Source: Arthrobacter jinronghuae
GTDB lineage: Bacteria > Actinomycetota > Actinomycetes > Actinomycetales > Micrococcaceae
Length of the DNA: 64,000 bases
NCBI RefSeq assembly: GCF_025244825.1
Contig: NZ_CP104263.1
Span: 2,666,001-2,730,000 of the forward strand
Direction of reading: 5' to 3'
This document shows, piece by piece, positions 35,498-43,865 of the stretch. The position numbers were made by a program, and so were the translations under genes. The notes beneath the pieces are model-generated. The model saw nothing but the letters and a program-made list of their open reading frames with translations. It was not told where the DNA came from and searched no databases. The stretch's first letter is position 1. Each line of letters begins with the position of its first letter.

Positions 35498-37174
35498 TTG
35501 AACACTGAACTTTCCCAGGTTGATGACGATCGTCACCTCACTGCCGATGACAGCACCGAAGAACTGACCGTCGCGGATTCCCTGGCCGTTAAGGCCCGGG
35601 CCGAGGAAATCCCCGAACTGACCTTCGCCGATTTCGGTGTCCGGTCAGACATTGTCGAGTCCCTCGCCGACGCCGGCATCACGCATCCCTTCCCCATCCA
35701 GTCGATGACCCTGCCCGTTGCCCTCAGCGGCCACGACATCATCGGCCAGGCGAAGACCGGCACCGGCAAGACGCTCGGCTTCGGTATTCCCGCGCTGCAG
35801 CGCGTGGTGGGCCCGGAAGACAAGGGCTACGCCGAACTCGCCGTCCCCGGCGCACCGCAGGCCCTGATCGTGGTGCCCACCCGTGAACTGGCCGTCCAGG
35901 TGGCGGGCGACCTCACCACCGCTGCCCGCCGGCGCGGTGCCCGCATCGTCACCATCTACGGCGGCCGTGCCTACGAGCCGCAGACGGAGGCCCTGGCCGC
36001 CGGCGTCGAAATCGTGGTCGGCACCCCGGGCCGCCTGATCGACCTCTACAACAAGAAGCACCTCTCGCTGAAGAATGTGCGGCTGGTGGTCCTTGACGAG
36101 GCCGACGAGATGCTGGACCTCGGCTTCCTGCCCGACGTCGAAACTCTGATGGCCGCCACGCCCGCCGTGCGCCAGACCCTGCTGTTCTCGGCCACCATGC
36201 CCGGCGCCGTCGTTTCGATGGCCCGCCGCTACATGACCAAGCCCACCCACATCCGGGCCGCGGATCCCGACGACGAAGGCCTGACCAAGAAGGACATCCG
36301 CCAGGTGGTCTACCGGGCCCACAACCTCGATAAGAGCGAAGTGGTTTCCCGCATCCTGCAGGCACGCGGCCGCGGCCGCACCATCATCTTCACCAAGACC
36401 AAGCGCACTGCCGCCAAGCTGTCCGAAGAACTCGTGGACCGCGGTTTCGCCGTTGCCGCCATGCACGGCGACCTCGGCCAGGGCGCCCGCGAGCAGGCCA
36501 TGCGCGCTTTCCGCAATGAAAAGGTGGATGTGCTGGTGGCCACCGACGTCGCCGCGCGCGGCATCGACGTCGACGACGTCACCCACGTAATCAACTACCA
36601 GTGCCCCGAAGACGAGAAGACCTACCTGCACCGCGTTGGCCGCACCGGCCGTGCCGGCAACAAGGGCACCGCAGTGACGTTCGTGGACTGGGACGATGTC
36701 CCCCGCTGGGGCCTGATCAACAAGGCCCTGGGCCTGGACCAGGCGGAGCCGGTGGAAACCTACTCCTCCTCACCGCACCTGTACACGGACCTCGATATCC
36801 CCGAAGGCACCAAGGGACGCCTGCCGCGCAACAAACGCACCCATGCAGGCATTGATGCCGAAAAGATCGAGGACCTCGGGGAAACCGGCAAATCCGGCGG
36901 CCGCAGCAGCTCCTCCAGCCGCGACGGCAACCGTTCCGGTTCCGACCGGGGTGCCGGATCCCGCGGCGGCGGAGCACGGGACGGATCGCGGCGCGGCAGC
37001 GCCCGCTCCGGCGAGGCACGCACCGGCGAGGCGCGGACCGCTGAATCCCGCCCGGCCGAAACCCGGACCGCGGCACCTGCCGCGGACGGCGCAGCCACGG
37101 ACCGCCCGCGCCGCAGCCGGACCCGCCGCCGCAACGGCGAGGTTGTTCCCAAGACCGGCCCGGCCGCCGAATAG
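35498..37174 (+). CDS. DEAD-box ATP-dependent RNA helicase
   Basis: A 558-residue RNA helicase. The Q motif (GITHPFPIQSMTLPVAL), motif I AKTGTGKT, motif II VLDEADEM, motif III SATMP and motif [12 protein letters not shown] are all intact in the first 390 residues. The C-terminal 110 residues are Arg/Gly/Ser/Ala-rich (for example GSRGGGARDGSRRG), an RNA-binding tail of the RhlE/DeaD type. Expected roles are ribosome assembly, mRNA turnover and cold adaptation. The start appears to be a TTG with no clear ribosome-binding site; no better in-frame start lies before the conserved region. Confidence 0.93.
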   Translation: MNTELSQVDDDRHLTADDSTEELTVADSLAVKARAEEIPELTFADFGVRSDIVESLADAGITHPFPIQSMTLPVALSGHDIIGQAKTGTGKTLGFGIPALQRVVGPEDKGYAELAVPGAPQALIVVPTRELAVQVAGDLTTAARRRGARIVTIYGGRAYEPQTEALAAGVEIVVGTPGRLIDLYNKKHLSLKNVRLVVLDEADEMLDLGFLPDVETLMAATPAVRQTLLFSATMPGAVVSMARRYMTKPTHIRAADPDDEGLTKKDIRQVVYRAHNLDKSEVVSRILQARGRGRTIIFTKTKRTAAKLSEELVDRGFAVAAMHGDLGQGAREQAMRAFRNEKVDVLVATDVAARGIDVDDVTHVINYQCPEDEKTYLHRVGRTGRAGNKGTAVTFVDWDDVPRWGLINKALGLDQAEPVETYSSSPHLYTDLDIPEGTKGRLPRNKRTHAGIDAEKIEDLGETGKSGGRSSSSSRDGNRSGSDRGAGSRGGGARDGSRRGSARSGEARTGEARTAESRPAETRTAAPAADGAATDRPRRSRTRRRNGEVVPKTGPAAE

Positions 37175-37191
37175 CGCCGACGTAGGCCTGC

Positions 37192-38088
37192 ATGAGCACC
37201 CCTTTGTGGACGTCTGACGGCGGGTCGCTGGTGGTACACGCGGATAACGCGGAGTTCCTCCCGACCCTGCCGGACGGCTCCTTCACCATGATTTACGTGG
37301 ACCCGCCCTTCAACACCGGGCGGTCCCAGCGCCGGCAGCAGACCACCATGGTCCGCAGCGCCGACGGCAGCGGCGACCGGATCGGATTCAAGGGCCGCAG
37401 CTACAGCACGGTCAAGGGCCTGCTCTCCAGCTACGACGACGCCTTCGAGGATTACTGGGCGTTCCTGGAACCCCGGCTCGCGCAGGCCTGGCGCCTGCTG
37501 GCCGACGACGGCACCTTGTACGTGCACCTGGATTACCGCGAGGTGCACTATGCGAAGGTCATGCTGGACGCCCTGTTCGGCCGGGACTGCTTCCTGAATG
37601 AAATCATCTGGGCCTACGACTATGGCGGCCGGGCGAAGAACCGGTGGCCGGCCAAGCACGACAACATCCTGGTCTACGTAAAGAACCCGGATGCGTACCA
37701 TTTCGACAACGCCGAAGTGGACCGGGAACCGTACATGGCTCCGGGCCTGGTGACACCCGAAAAGGTGGCCCTGGGCAAGCTGCCGACCGACGTCTGGTGG
37801 CACACCATCGTTTCCCCCACCGGCCGGGAAAAGACCGGCTATCCCACCCAGAAACCCGAGGGTTTGCTTCGGCGTGCCGTCGCTGCCAGCAGCCGCGAGG
37901 GCGACTGGGTCCTGGATTTCTTTGCCGGGTCCGGAACGCTGGGTGCCGTTGCGGCCAAGCTGGGCCGCAAGTTTGTCTGCGTGGACGCCAATCCGCAGGC
38001 GATCGAGGTTATGGCCCGGCGGCTGGGTTCCGCGGCCACCGTGGTCTCCGCCGAAACGGGTTCACCGCTTCCCGCTGCCGGTCCCTAA
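37192..38088 (+). CDS. Orphan site-specific DNA methyltransferase (N4/N6, beta-type order)
   Basis: A 298-residue SAM-dependent amino-methyltransferase. Motif IV is YVDPPFNTG (residues about 36-44) and motif I, DFFAGSGTLG, comes near the C-terminus (about residues 243-252), so the motif order is that of beta-class enzymes. Between them lies a recognition region with the IWAYDYGGRAKNRWPAKHDN segment common in type III-like modification enzymes. No restriction endonuclease, specificity subunit or helicase partner of a restriction system is adjacent, so it is an orphan that could modify the chromosome for regulation. It starts 17 nt after the RNA helicase stop and is probably co-transcribed with it. 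Confidence 0.88.
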   Translation: MSTPLWTSDGGSLVVHADNAEFLPTLPDGSFTMIYVDPPFNTGRSQRRQQTTMVRSADGSGDRIGFKGRSYSTVKGLLSSYDDAFEDYWAFLEPRLAQAWRLLADDGTLYVHLDYREVHYAKVMLDALFGRDCFLNEIIWAYDYGGRAKNRWPAKHDNILVYVKNPDAYHFDNAEVDREPYMAPGLVTPEKVALGKLPTDVWWHTIVSPTGREKTGYPTQKPEGLLRRAVAASSREGDWVLDFFAGSGTLGAVAAKLGRKFVCVDANPQAIEVMARRLGSAATVVSAETGSPLPAAGP

Positions 38089-38168
38089 GCCCTGCTTTCG
38101 GAGCGGTCCGCCGCCTGCTGGCGGGTCAGCGCGCCGCGTTGGTCCGCCCCCTGGCGCGGCGGCCCGCC

Positions 38169-39026
38169 CTACTGCGGCAGGGGGCCGACGACGGCGGCAC
38201 CGGTCCCGAGCTCGGCTATGCGTTCCAGCACTGCCGGCTCCGTGGTGAATTCGCCCAGGAGATTGGGTTTCCCGGTCCCGTGGTAATCGCTGGAGCCGGT
38301 GACCAGCAGGTCATTATCCTTCGCCAGCCTGCGCAGCCATTCCCTGCCCTGCTCGGGATTGTCCCGGTGGTTGACTTCCACGCCCAGCAGCCCGGCGTCG
38401 ATCATTTCGGTGAAGGTTTCCTCCCCCACCACCCGGCCGCGGGAGGACGCCACCGGGTGCGCGAAGACCGGGACTCCGCCGGCCTGCCGGACCAGTTCCA
38501 CTGCCCGTGCCGGGTCCGGCGCGTAATGCGCCACGAAGTACGGCGACCGCGCGGTCAGGATGCCGCTGAAGGCCGCCGACCGGTTCGGGACCACACCGGC
38601 AGCTACCAGTGCGTCGGCAATGTGCGGCCGGCCGATGGTTGCTCCCGGGGCCACCTGTTCCTGCACCGAGTCCCAGTCGATGGGGAAATCCTCCGCCAAA
38701 CGCTGCACCATCAGTTCTGCCCGGGTAACCCGGGCCGCGCGGGACCGGGCGATCTCCTCGAGCAGTCCCGGATGGGCCGGATCGTGCAGATAGGACAGCA
38801 CATGGACGCTGATCCCCTCGCGGCTGCGGCAGGACACCTCCATACCCGGAACGAAGGTGATCCCGTGCTCCTGCGCGGCAGCGGCGGCGTCGGCCCAGCC
38901 CGCCGTCGTATCGTGATCGGTCAGTGCAATGGCGTCCAGCCCGGCCTTCGCAGCGGAGGCGATAACATCTGCCGGCTGCTCGGTGCCGTCGGAGACGCAG
39001 GAGTGGGTATGCAGGTCAATTCTCAC
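38169..39026 (-). CDS. PHP-domain phosphoesterase
   Basis: A 285-residue polymerase-and-histidinol-phosphatase domain protein. Metal-binding motifs are DLHTHSCVSDG at the N-terminus, ALTDHDTT, FVPGMEVSC, and later VFAHPVAS and SSDYHGTGKPN. Free-standing members of this size act as nucleoside 3',5'-bisphosphate phosphatases or 5'-3' RNA exonucleases (the YciV/RNase AM group), so a role in trimming nucleotides or RNA is likely. The GTG start has TAGATT 6 nt upstream. Confidence 0.88.
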   Translation of the reverse strand: MRIDLHTHSCVSDGTEQPADVIASAAKAGLDAIALTDHDTTAGWADAAAAAQEHGITFVPGMEVSCRSREGISVHVLSYLHDPAHPGLLEEIARSRAARVTRAELMVQRLAEDFPIDWDSVQEQVAPGATIGRPHIADALVAAGVVPNRSAAFSGILTARSPYFVAHYAPDPARAVELVRQAGGVPVFAHPVASSRGRVVGEETFTEMIDAGLLGVEVNHRDNPEQGREWLRRLAKDNDLLVTGSSDYHGTGKPNLLGEFTTEPAVLERIAELGTGAAVVGPLPQ

Positions 39027-39136
39027 GCTTTCAATCTACGCCCCCGGGCGGCCTACGCCCGTCCGGTGGGGCCGGAAGGGAAAGGCCGGGCATCGGAGGG
39101 GTGTTTTGCCCCTCCCGGAGGCAGTGAGACGATGGA

Positions 39137-40723
39137 GTGGTGACTACTGAAGCGAATTCGACGACATCCCTGCCCGAGCCCTCCGAAGGCCAGCCGCTCG
39201 AAGACCGGGTCAACAACCGGTCCCAGCGTCCCTCCTCGGAAGCCTTCAAGAAGTTCATGTCTTCCGGCTGGGCCGCGGAATCCGGTGAGCTGCCCGAAGC
39301 CGACGCCGTGGCGCCGTTCGCAGCGCGCCGCCGTCGGGCCCTTTCCAAGCGTTTCCCCGGCGAACGGCTGGTCATTCCGGCCGGCCCGCTGAAGGTGCGG
39401 TCCAACGACACCGATTACCGTTTCCGCCCGCACTCCGGCTTTGCGCACCTGACCGGCCTCGGCGTGGACCGCGAACCCGATGCCGTGCTCGTGATGGAGC
39501 CCACCGAACCCGGCGCGGGAGACGACGGCGGCAACCACACCGCCGTGCTGTACTTCCGCCCGCTCGCCGGCACGGACAGCGACGAGTTCTACTCCAACGC
39601 ACGCTACGGCTCCTTCTGGATCGGGAACCGGCTCGGCCTGGCGGAGATCAGCGCGCTGATCGGCCTGCCCACCCGGCACCTCGACGAGGCGGAAACCGCC
39701 ATCACCAACAACGTCGGAGACCCGCAGTTCGGTGGCATCTCCGTACGCCTGCTCCGCAGTGTCGACGAAATGGTCGACGCCCTGGTGGACACCGTCCGCT
39801 ACAACACCGCCCTGGACCCGGAGAACGCCGACCTCAGCGCCCTGGATGCCCTCGACGGCGAACTGACCGAAGCCCTGTCGGAACTCCGCCTGGTCAAGGA
39901 CGAATGGGAGATCGAGCAGATGAAGGCTGCCGTGGCCGCCACGGTCAACGGCTTCACCGAAGTGGTCAAGGCACTCCCCCGCGCCATTTCCCACCCCCGC
40001 GGCGAACGCGTCGTCGAAGGCGCCTTCTTTGCCCGCGCCCGGGAGGAGGGCAACGACCTCGGCTACGACACCATTGCCGCCTCCGGCAACAATGCCACGG
40101 TCCTGCACTGGATCCGCAACAACGGCGCCGTCCACGCCGGGGACCTGCTGCTGCTGGACGGTGGAGTGGAGGCCGAAAGCCTCTACACCGCGGACGTCAC
40201 CCGCACCCTGCCCGTCAACGGAACCTACACGGAGGTCCAGCGCCGGGTATACCAGGCAGTACTCGACGCCGCAGACGCCGGATTCGAAGCCGCCAAGCCG
40301 GGCGCCAAGTTCCGCGACGTCCACGCTGCAGCCGTAAAGGTCCTGGCCGAACGCCTGGACAGCTGGGGCCTGCTGCCCGTGCCGCTCGAGGAAGCACTGT
40401 CCCCCGAAGGCCAGCAGCACCGCCGGTGGATGCCGCACGGCGTCAGCCACCACCTGGGCATGGACGTGCACGACTGTGCCCAGGCCCGGGCCGAGCTGTA
40501 CCTGGACGGCACCATCACCGAGGGCATGGTCTTCACCATCGAACCGGGTCTCTACTTCAAGGACACCGACCTGTCCGTACCCGAGGAATACCGTGGCATC
40601 GGCGTGCGGATTGAGGACGACGTCCTCATCACCGCCGACGGGCCCGTGAACCTCAGCGACGCCCTGCCGCGTAACCCGGGCGACGTCGAAGACTGGATGG
40701 CAGGCATCTACGCTGCCGAGTAA
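39137..40723 (+). CDS. pepP: Aminopeptidase P family protein (Xaa-Pro aminopeptidase)
   Basis: A 528-residue M24B metalloprotease that removes N-terminal residues preceding proline. The N-terminal domain contains DTDYRFRPHSGFAHLTG. The dinuclear metal ligands are visible in LLLDGGVEAESLYTADVTRT (two Asp), HGVSHHLGMDVHD (His), FTIEPGLYF (Glu) and GVRIEDDVLIT (Glu). The frame opens with GTG GTG, so the true start is one of two adjacent codons. A strong terminator follows the stop. Confidence 0.93.
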   Translation: MVTTEANSTTSLPEPSEGQPLEDRVNNRSQRPSSEAFKKFMSSGWAAESGELPEADAVAPFAARRRRALSKRFPGERLVIPAGPLKVRSNDTDYRFRPHSGFAHLTGLGVDREPDAVLVMEPTEPGAGDDGGNHTAVLYFRPLAGTDSDEFYSNARYGSFWIGNRLGLAEISALIGLPTRHLDEAETAITNNVGDPQFGGISVRLLRSVDEMVDALVDTVRYNTALDPENADLSALDALDGELTEALSELRLVKDEWEIEQMKAAVAATVNGFTEVVKALPRAISHPRGERVVEGAFFARAREEGNDLGYDTIAASGNNATVLHWIRNNGAVHAGDLLLLDGGVEAESLYTADVTRTLPVNGTYTEVQRRVYQAVLDAADAGFEAAKPGAKFRDVHAAAVKVLAERLDSWGLLPVPLEEALSPEGQQHRRWMPHGVSHHLGMDVHDCAQARAELYLDGTITEGMVFTIEPGLYFKDTDLSVPEEYRGIGVRIEDDVLITADGPVNLSDALPRNPGDVEDWMAGIYAAE

Positions 40724-40744
40724 CCTCCGGTTTCCGGTTTAGGT

Positions 40745-40782
40745 AAAAAGGTCCGCATCCTCGAAAGGATGCGGACCTTTTT
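40745..40782 (+). terminator. Strong terminator after the aminopeptidase P gene
   Basis: A 17-bp perfect stem pairs 40745-40761 with 40766-40782 around a CGAA tetraloop, ending in five T residues. The A run on the left arm also allows function on the other strand. Confidence 0.9.
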
Positions 40783-40810
40783 GCGTTCCCGCCGACCGCA
40801 TGGACATACT

Positions 40811-40886
40811 CCTGCGGTTTGTCAGATCCCCTGCGGTGTGTCCGGACTCCTGCGGTTTGTCGGGATCCCTGCGGTTTGTCCGGATC
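40811..40886. repeat. Four tandem 19-bp imperfect repeats
   Basis: CCTGCGGTTTGT-like units start at 40811, 40830, 40849 and 40868, an exact 19-bp period; the consensus is CCTGCGGTTTGTCMGGATC. The copies differ at one to five positions. They lie in a non-coding stretch between two terminators. There is no spacer between units, so this is not a CRISPR array. Confidence 0.85.
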
Positions 40887-40957
40887 CCCTCGCCGCGCGG
40901 CGCAGGGAACCGGACATAACGAGGGGCTTTACCCAATCCGAAGCGAAGGCACGAAAA

Positions 40958-40985
40958 AGGCCCGCACCCCTGGGGGTGCGGGCCT
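40958..40985 (-). terminator. Terminator of the stress-type membrane protein gene
   Basis: A 13-bp stem AGGCCCGCACCCC pairs 40958-40970 with 40973-40985. On the minus strand it is followed by a run of five T, 20 nt after the stop of the gene it serves. Confidence 0.85.
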
Positions 40986-41005
40986 CATAGGATACGCCGG
41001 GAGAC

Positions 41006-41872
41006 CTACTGGCGGGGCTGCTCTGAACCCTGAGGAGAACCCGAATCCTGTTCCGGAACGGCGGGCTGCGCAGAATCGGGCTGCACGGATTCAGGCTGCA
41101 CTGCAGGCTGCGCCGGACGCCGGACGCCGTACTGCGGGCGGCCGTCAGGAAGGTCGGGGAACTGGCCGCGCGGCGTCGTGGGCTTGGCTGCGGCGTCTGC
41201 TCCTGCAGGCAGCTGCCGCCCGGCATCGGCCGGGGACTGCCCTGCGGGATCGGAGTCCGGAGCGGGCTGGCCGTAAGGGTTGGCCCAGCCGGAGGGACGT
41301 TCCGGGGCCTGAGGTCCGCCTGCGGGCGGGCGCTGGGGGTCCTGGCGCTGGCCGGCCGGCGCCTGCGGGTGCCCTGCCTGTCCGACCATCGGCAGCCGGT
41401 GCAGCAGCTGCCGGGCGTCGTTGGCCGCCTCGGGGGCCACAATGACGTCGTAGCTGGTGGCAATGACCTGGCTGGTGGAGGTGAAGTCCCTGCGCCCGCG
41501 CTGCAGGGCATAGGCCAGGACCCCGAAGAGTACCCAGAACACGGCACCCAGGGCCATGGACGGAAGGAGGGAGATCGCGGCGGCACTGCCCCCGAACAGC
41601 ATCAGGGCAAGCCCGACAAAGAGGCCGAACCAGGCGCCCGTGAGTGCGCTCGAAAGCGCCACCCGGGGGTAGGTCAGCCGGCCGGTCACCCGTTCAACGG
41701 ACTTGAGTTCGTTGCCGACAATGGAGACCAGCTGGACCGGGAACTTGCTGTCGGCAAGGTAGTCCACGGCCTTCTGGGCGTCGAGGTAAGCCGTATACCG
41801 GCCCACCGTTTCACCCTTGGGCAAGCTGCGGCCCGCATCACGCGGAGGGGTGGCACCAAATAGGTTCGACAT
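41006..41872 (-). CDS. General stress protein 17M-like domain membrane protein
   Basis: A 288-residue protein. The first 75 residues resemble the general stress protein 17M domain (GRYTAYLDAQKAVDYLADSKFPV, VGNELKSVERVTGRL). Two hydrophobic helices follow (ALTGAWFGLFVGLALMLFGG and AAISLLPSMALGAVFWVLFGV), then a short globular part. The last 125 residues are Gln/Pro/Gly/Ala-rich and probably disordered. The start giving MSNLFGATPPRDAG is preferred on sequence resemblance; an ATG six codons earlier is possible. No enzymatic motif is visible; function is unknown beyond the stress-domain link. Confidence 0.75.
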   Translation of the reverse strand: MSNLFGATPPRDAGRSLPKGETVGRYTAYLDAQKAVDYLADSKFPVQLVSIVGNELKSVERVTGRLTYPRVALSSALTGAWFGLFVGLALMLFGGSAAAISLLPSMALGAVFWVLFGVLAYALQRGRRDFTSTSQVIATSYDVIVAPEAANDARQLLHRLPMVGQAGHPQAPAGQRQDPQRPPAGGPQAPERPSGWANPYGQPAPDSDPAGQSPADAGRQLPAGADAAAKPTTPRGQFPDLPDGRPQYGVRRPAQPAVQPESVQPDSAQPAVPEQDSGSPQGSEQPRQ

Positions 41873-41991
41873 TGCTCCATTCTCGCGCATACCTGCCCCG
41901 GACGGTGAACGTATCGCTCGCAGTGAACGGACTCACCTCCCTCGTACCCCGTGATAACGCGTTACCGGCGGGCACAAAGTAGCCTTATAAG

Positions 41992-43278
41992 GTGAGTACA
42001 AATCCAACCCGAGTCTTTATTGCGCGCCTGCTCGGCCTTGACGTCTTCGACCCGCTGGGTGACCGTCTCGGCCGGCTGCGCGATGCGGTCGTGCTGGACC
42101 GCGGGCCGGGCCTCCCGCCCCAGGCCGTGGGCATCGTGGTGGAGGTTCCCGGCAAGAAGCGGGTCTTCGTCCCCCTCACCCGCATCACCTCCATGGACCC
42201 CGGGCAGATCATCTGCACCGGCCTGGTCAACCTGCGCCGCTTCGAACAGCGTGGAGCAGAGATGCTGGTGGTCGCGGAACTCTTCGACCGCCGGGTACAG
42301 CTGCGCGACGGCAGCGGCGAGGCCACCATTGAAGACATCGCCATTGAGCAGAACCGCGCCGGGGACTGGTACGTCTCCAACCTCTTCGTCCGCCGCGGCG
42401 GCTCTGCCTCCCGCCTGCGCTCCCTGCGCCGGCGCGGGGAACAGATGATCCTGGACTGGAAGGACATTGCCCACTGGGACGCCACCGGCCCGCAGGCCGC
42501 CACGTCCTTCGTCGCCCAGAATGATGACCTCAAGGCAGCCGACTTTGCCGATGCCCTGCATGAGATGAGCGGCAAACGCCGGATCGAAGTGGCCAGCGAG
42601 CTGCAGGACGAACGCCTCGCCGACGTCCTGCAGGAACTTCCCGACGACGACCAGGTCCAGATCCTGCAGTCCCTCGACGTGGAACGCGCCGCCGACGTGC
42701 TGGAGGAAATGGACCCCGACGACGCCGCGGACCTCCTCAACGAACTGCCCGAAGAGCAGAAGGAAGAGCTCCTTGCCCTCATGGAGCCCGAAGACGCCCG
42801 CGACGTCCGGCGCCTGCTGAACTACGAGGAAGACACCGCGGGGTCGCTGATGACCCCCGTGCCGGTCATCCTTCCGCCCGAGGCCACCGTGGCGGAGGCA
42901 CTGGCACACGTGCGCCGCGAAGAGCTCACCCCCGCCCTTGCCTCTTCCATCTACGTCTGCCGGCCGCCGCTGGAAACCCCCACGGGGAAGTACCTCGGCG
43001 TGGTGCACATCCAGCAGCTGCTGCGCTCGGCACCGCCCGAGGCACTGGGCAACATCCTGGATACGGACCTGGAACCGGTCCGCGACTACGCCACCATCAG
43101 CGAAGTATCGCGGATGCTGGCCACCTATAACTTGAATTCGCTGCCGGTAATCAACGACGCCGGACGCCTGGTGGGTGCGGTCACGGTGGACGATGTGTTG
43201 GACCACCTGCTGCCGGACGACTGGCGCATCTCCGACGAAACCGGCCCGATAACGCAGCAGGGAAGGACAAATGGCTGA
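41992..43278 (+). CDS. MgtE_N/CBS-domain protein lacking a membrane domain
   Basis: The 428-residue protein has a PRC-barrel-like N-terminal region (FDPLGDRLGRLRDAVVLD), an MgtE N-terminal superhelical domain (residues about 180-285, with repeats such as LADVLQELPDDDQVQIL and AADVLEEMDPDDAADLL) and a pair of CBS domains (about 290-415, ending GAVTVDDVLDHLLP). The membrane channel domain of the magnesium channel MgtE is absent, so this looks like a free-standing cytosolic sensor of Mg2+ or nucleotides. The GTG start is preceded by TAGCCT and a 6-nt spacer, and a 10-bp palindrome lies just upstream. It overlaps the DUF1003 gene by 8 nt. Confidence 0.85.
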   Translation: MSTNPTRVFIARLLGLDVFDPLGDRLGRLRDAVVLDRGPGLPPQAVGIVVEVPGKKRVFVPLTRITSMDPGQIICTGLVNLRRFEQRGAEMLVVAELFDRRVQLRDGSGEATIEDIAIEQNRAGDWYVSNLFVRRGGSASRLRSLRRRGEQMILDWKDIAHWDATGPQAATSFVAQNDDLKAADFADALHEMSGKRRIEVASELQDERLADVLQELPDDDQVQILQSLDVERAADVLEEMDPDDAADLLNELPEEQKEELLALMEPEDARDVRRLLNYEEDTAGSLMTPVPVILPPEATVAEALAHVRREELTPALASSIYVCRPPLETPTGKYLGVVHIQQLLRSAPPEALGNILDTDLEPVRDYATISEVSRMLATYNLNSLPVINDAGRLVGAVTVDDVLDHLLPDDWRISDETGPITQQGRTNG

Positions 43279-43861
43279 AAAGATCAAGTCAACAACCACC
43301 GGCCTCGACACTCCCCGCTCTGCACGGACCCGATGGCTGCCGCGGCTCTCCCCGAACCCCGACGCCTTCGGCCATGCCACGGAGAATTTCGCCCGGTTCA
43401 TGGGCACCCCGCAGTTCCTGGTCTACATGACGGTCTTTTGCCTCGTGTGGCTGGCCTGGAACACCTGGGGGCCGGAATCCGCCCGCTTTGACAGTGCCGC
43501 CCTGGGCTTCACCGTCCTGACGCTTATGCTCTCGCTGCAGGCCTCCTACGCCGCTCCCCTGCTGCTGCTGGCGCAGAACCGGCAGGACGACCGGGACCGC
43601 GTCTCCGTCCGGCAGGACCGCGAACGCGCCGAGCGCAACCTTATGGATACCGAATACCTCACCCGGGAAATCGCCGAACTGCGGATTGCCCTGCGTGAGG
43701 TTGCCACCCGTGACTATGTCCGCTCCGAAATCCGCGGGCTGCTGGAGGAACTCCTCGAGGCCAATGACGACCGCGAGGACGGCGGGACGCGGCGCCGCCG
43801 CCGCAGTTCGGACAGCACCGACAGCATGCCCAAACTCAATCCCGGCGGGAGGGAACGCTAA
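43271..43861 (+). CDS. DUF1003 membrane protein
   Basis: A 196-residue protein with the DUF1003 pattern: ENFARFMGTPQFLVYMT, a first membrane helix (VFCLVWLAWNTWG) and a second helix in FTVLTLMLSLQASYAAPLLL, then the charged QNRQDDRDR segment. The C-terminal 100 residues are charged, with coiled-coil character (RERAERNLMDTEYLTREIAE). The start overlaps the MgtE_N/CBS gene, implying that the two work together; a role in magnesium handling is inference from that pairing. No catalytic motif is visible. Confidence 0.88.
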   Translation: MAEKIKSTTTGLDTPRSARTRWLPRLSPNPDAFGHATENFARFMGTPQFLVYMTVFCLVWLAWNTWGPESARFDSAALGFTVLTLMLSLQASYAAPLLLLAQNRQDDRDRVSVRQDRERAERNLMDTEYLTREIAELRIALREVATRDYVRSEIRGLLEELLEANDDREDGGTRRRRRSSDSTDSMPKLNPGGRER

Positions 43862-43865
43862 AGCC

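Noticed and set aside
40811..40886. Short CRISPR-like array
   Set aside because: The repeats are directly adjacent with a 19-bp period and have no unique spacers, and no cas genes are present.
40739..40936. Minus-strand 65-codon frame across the 19-bp repeats
   Set aside because: It runs through the terminator hairpin and the repeats; its repeated peptide content only reflects the DNA repeats.
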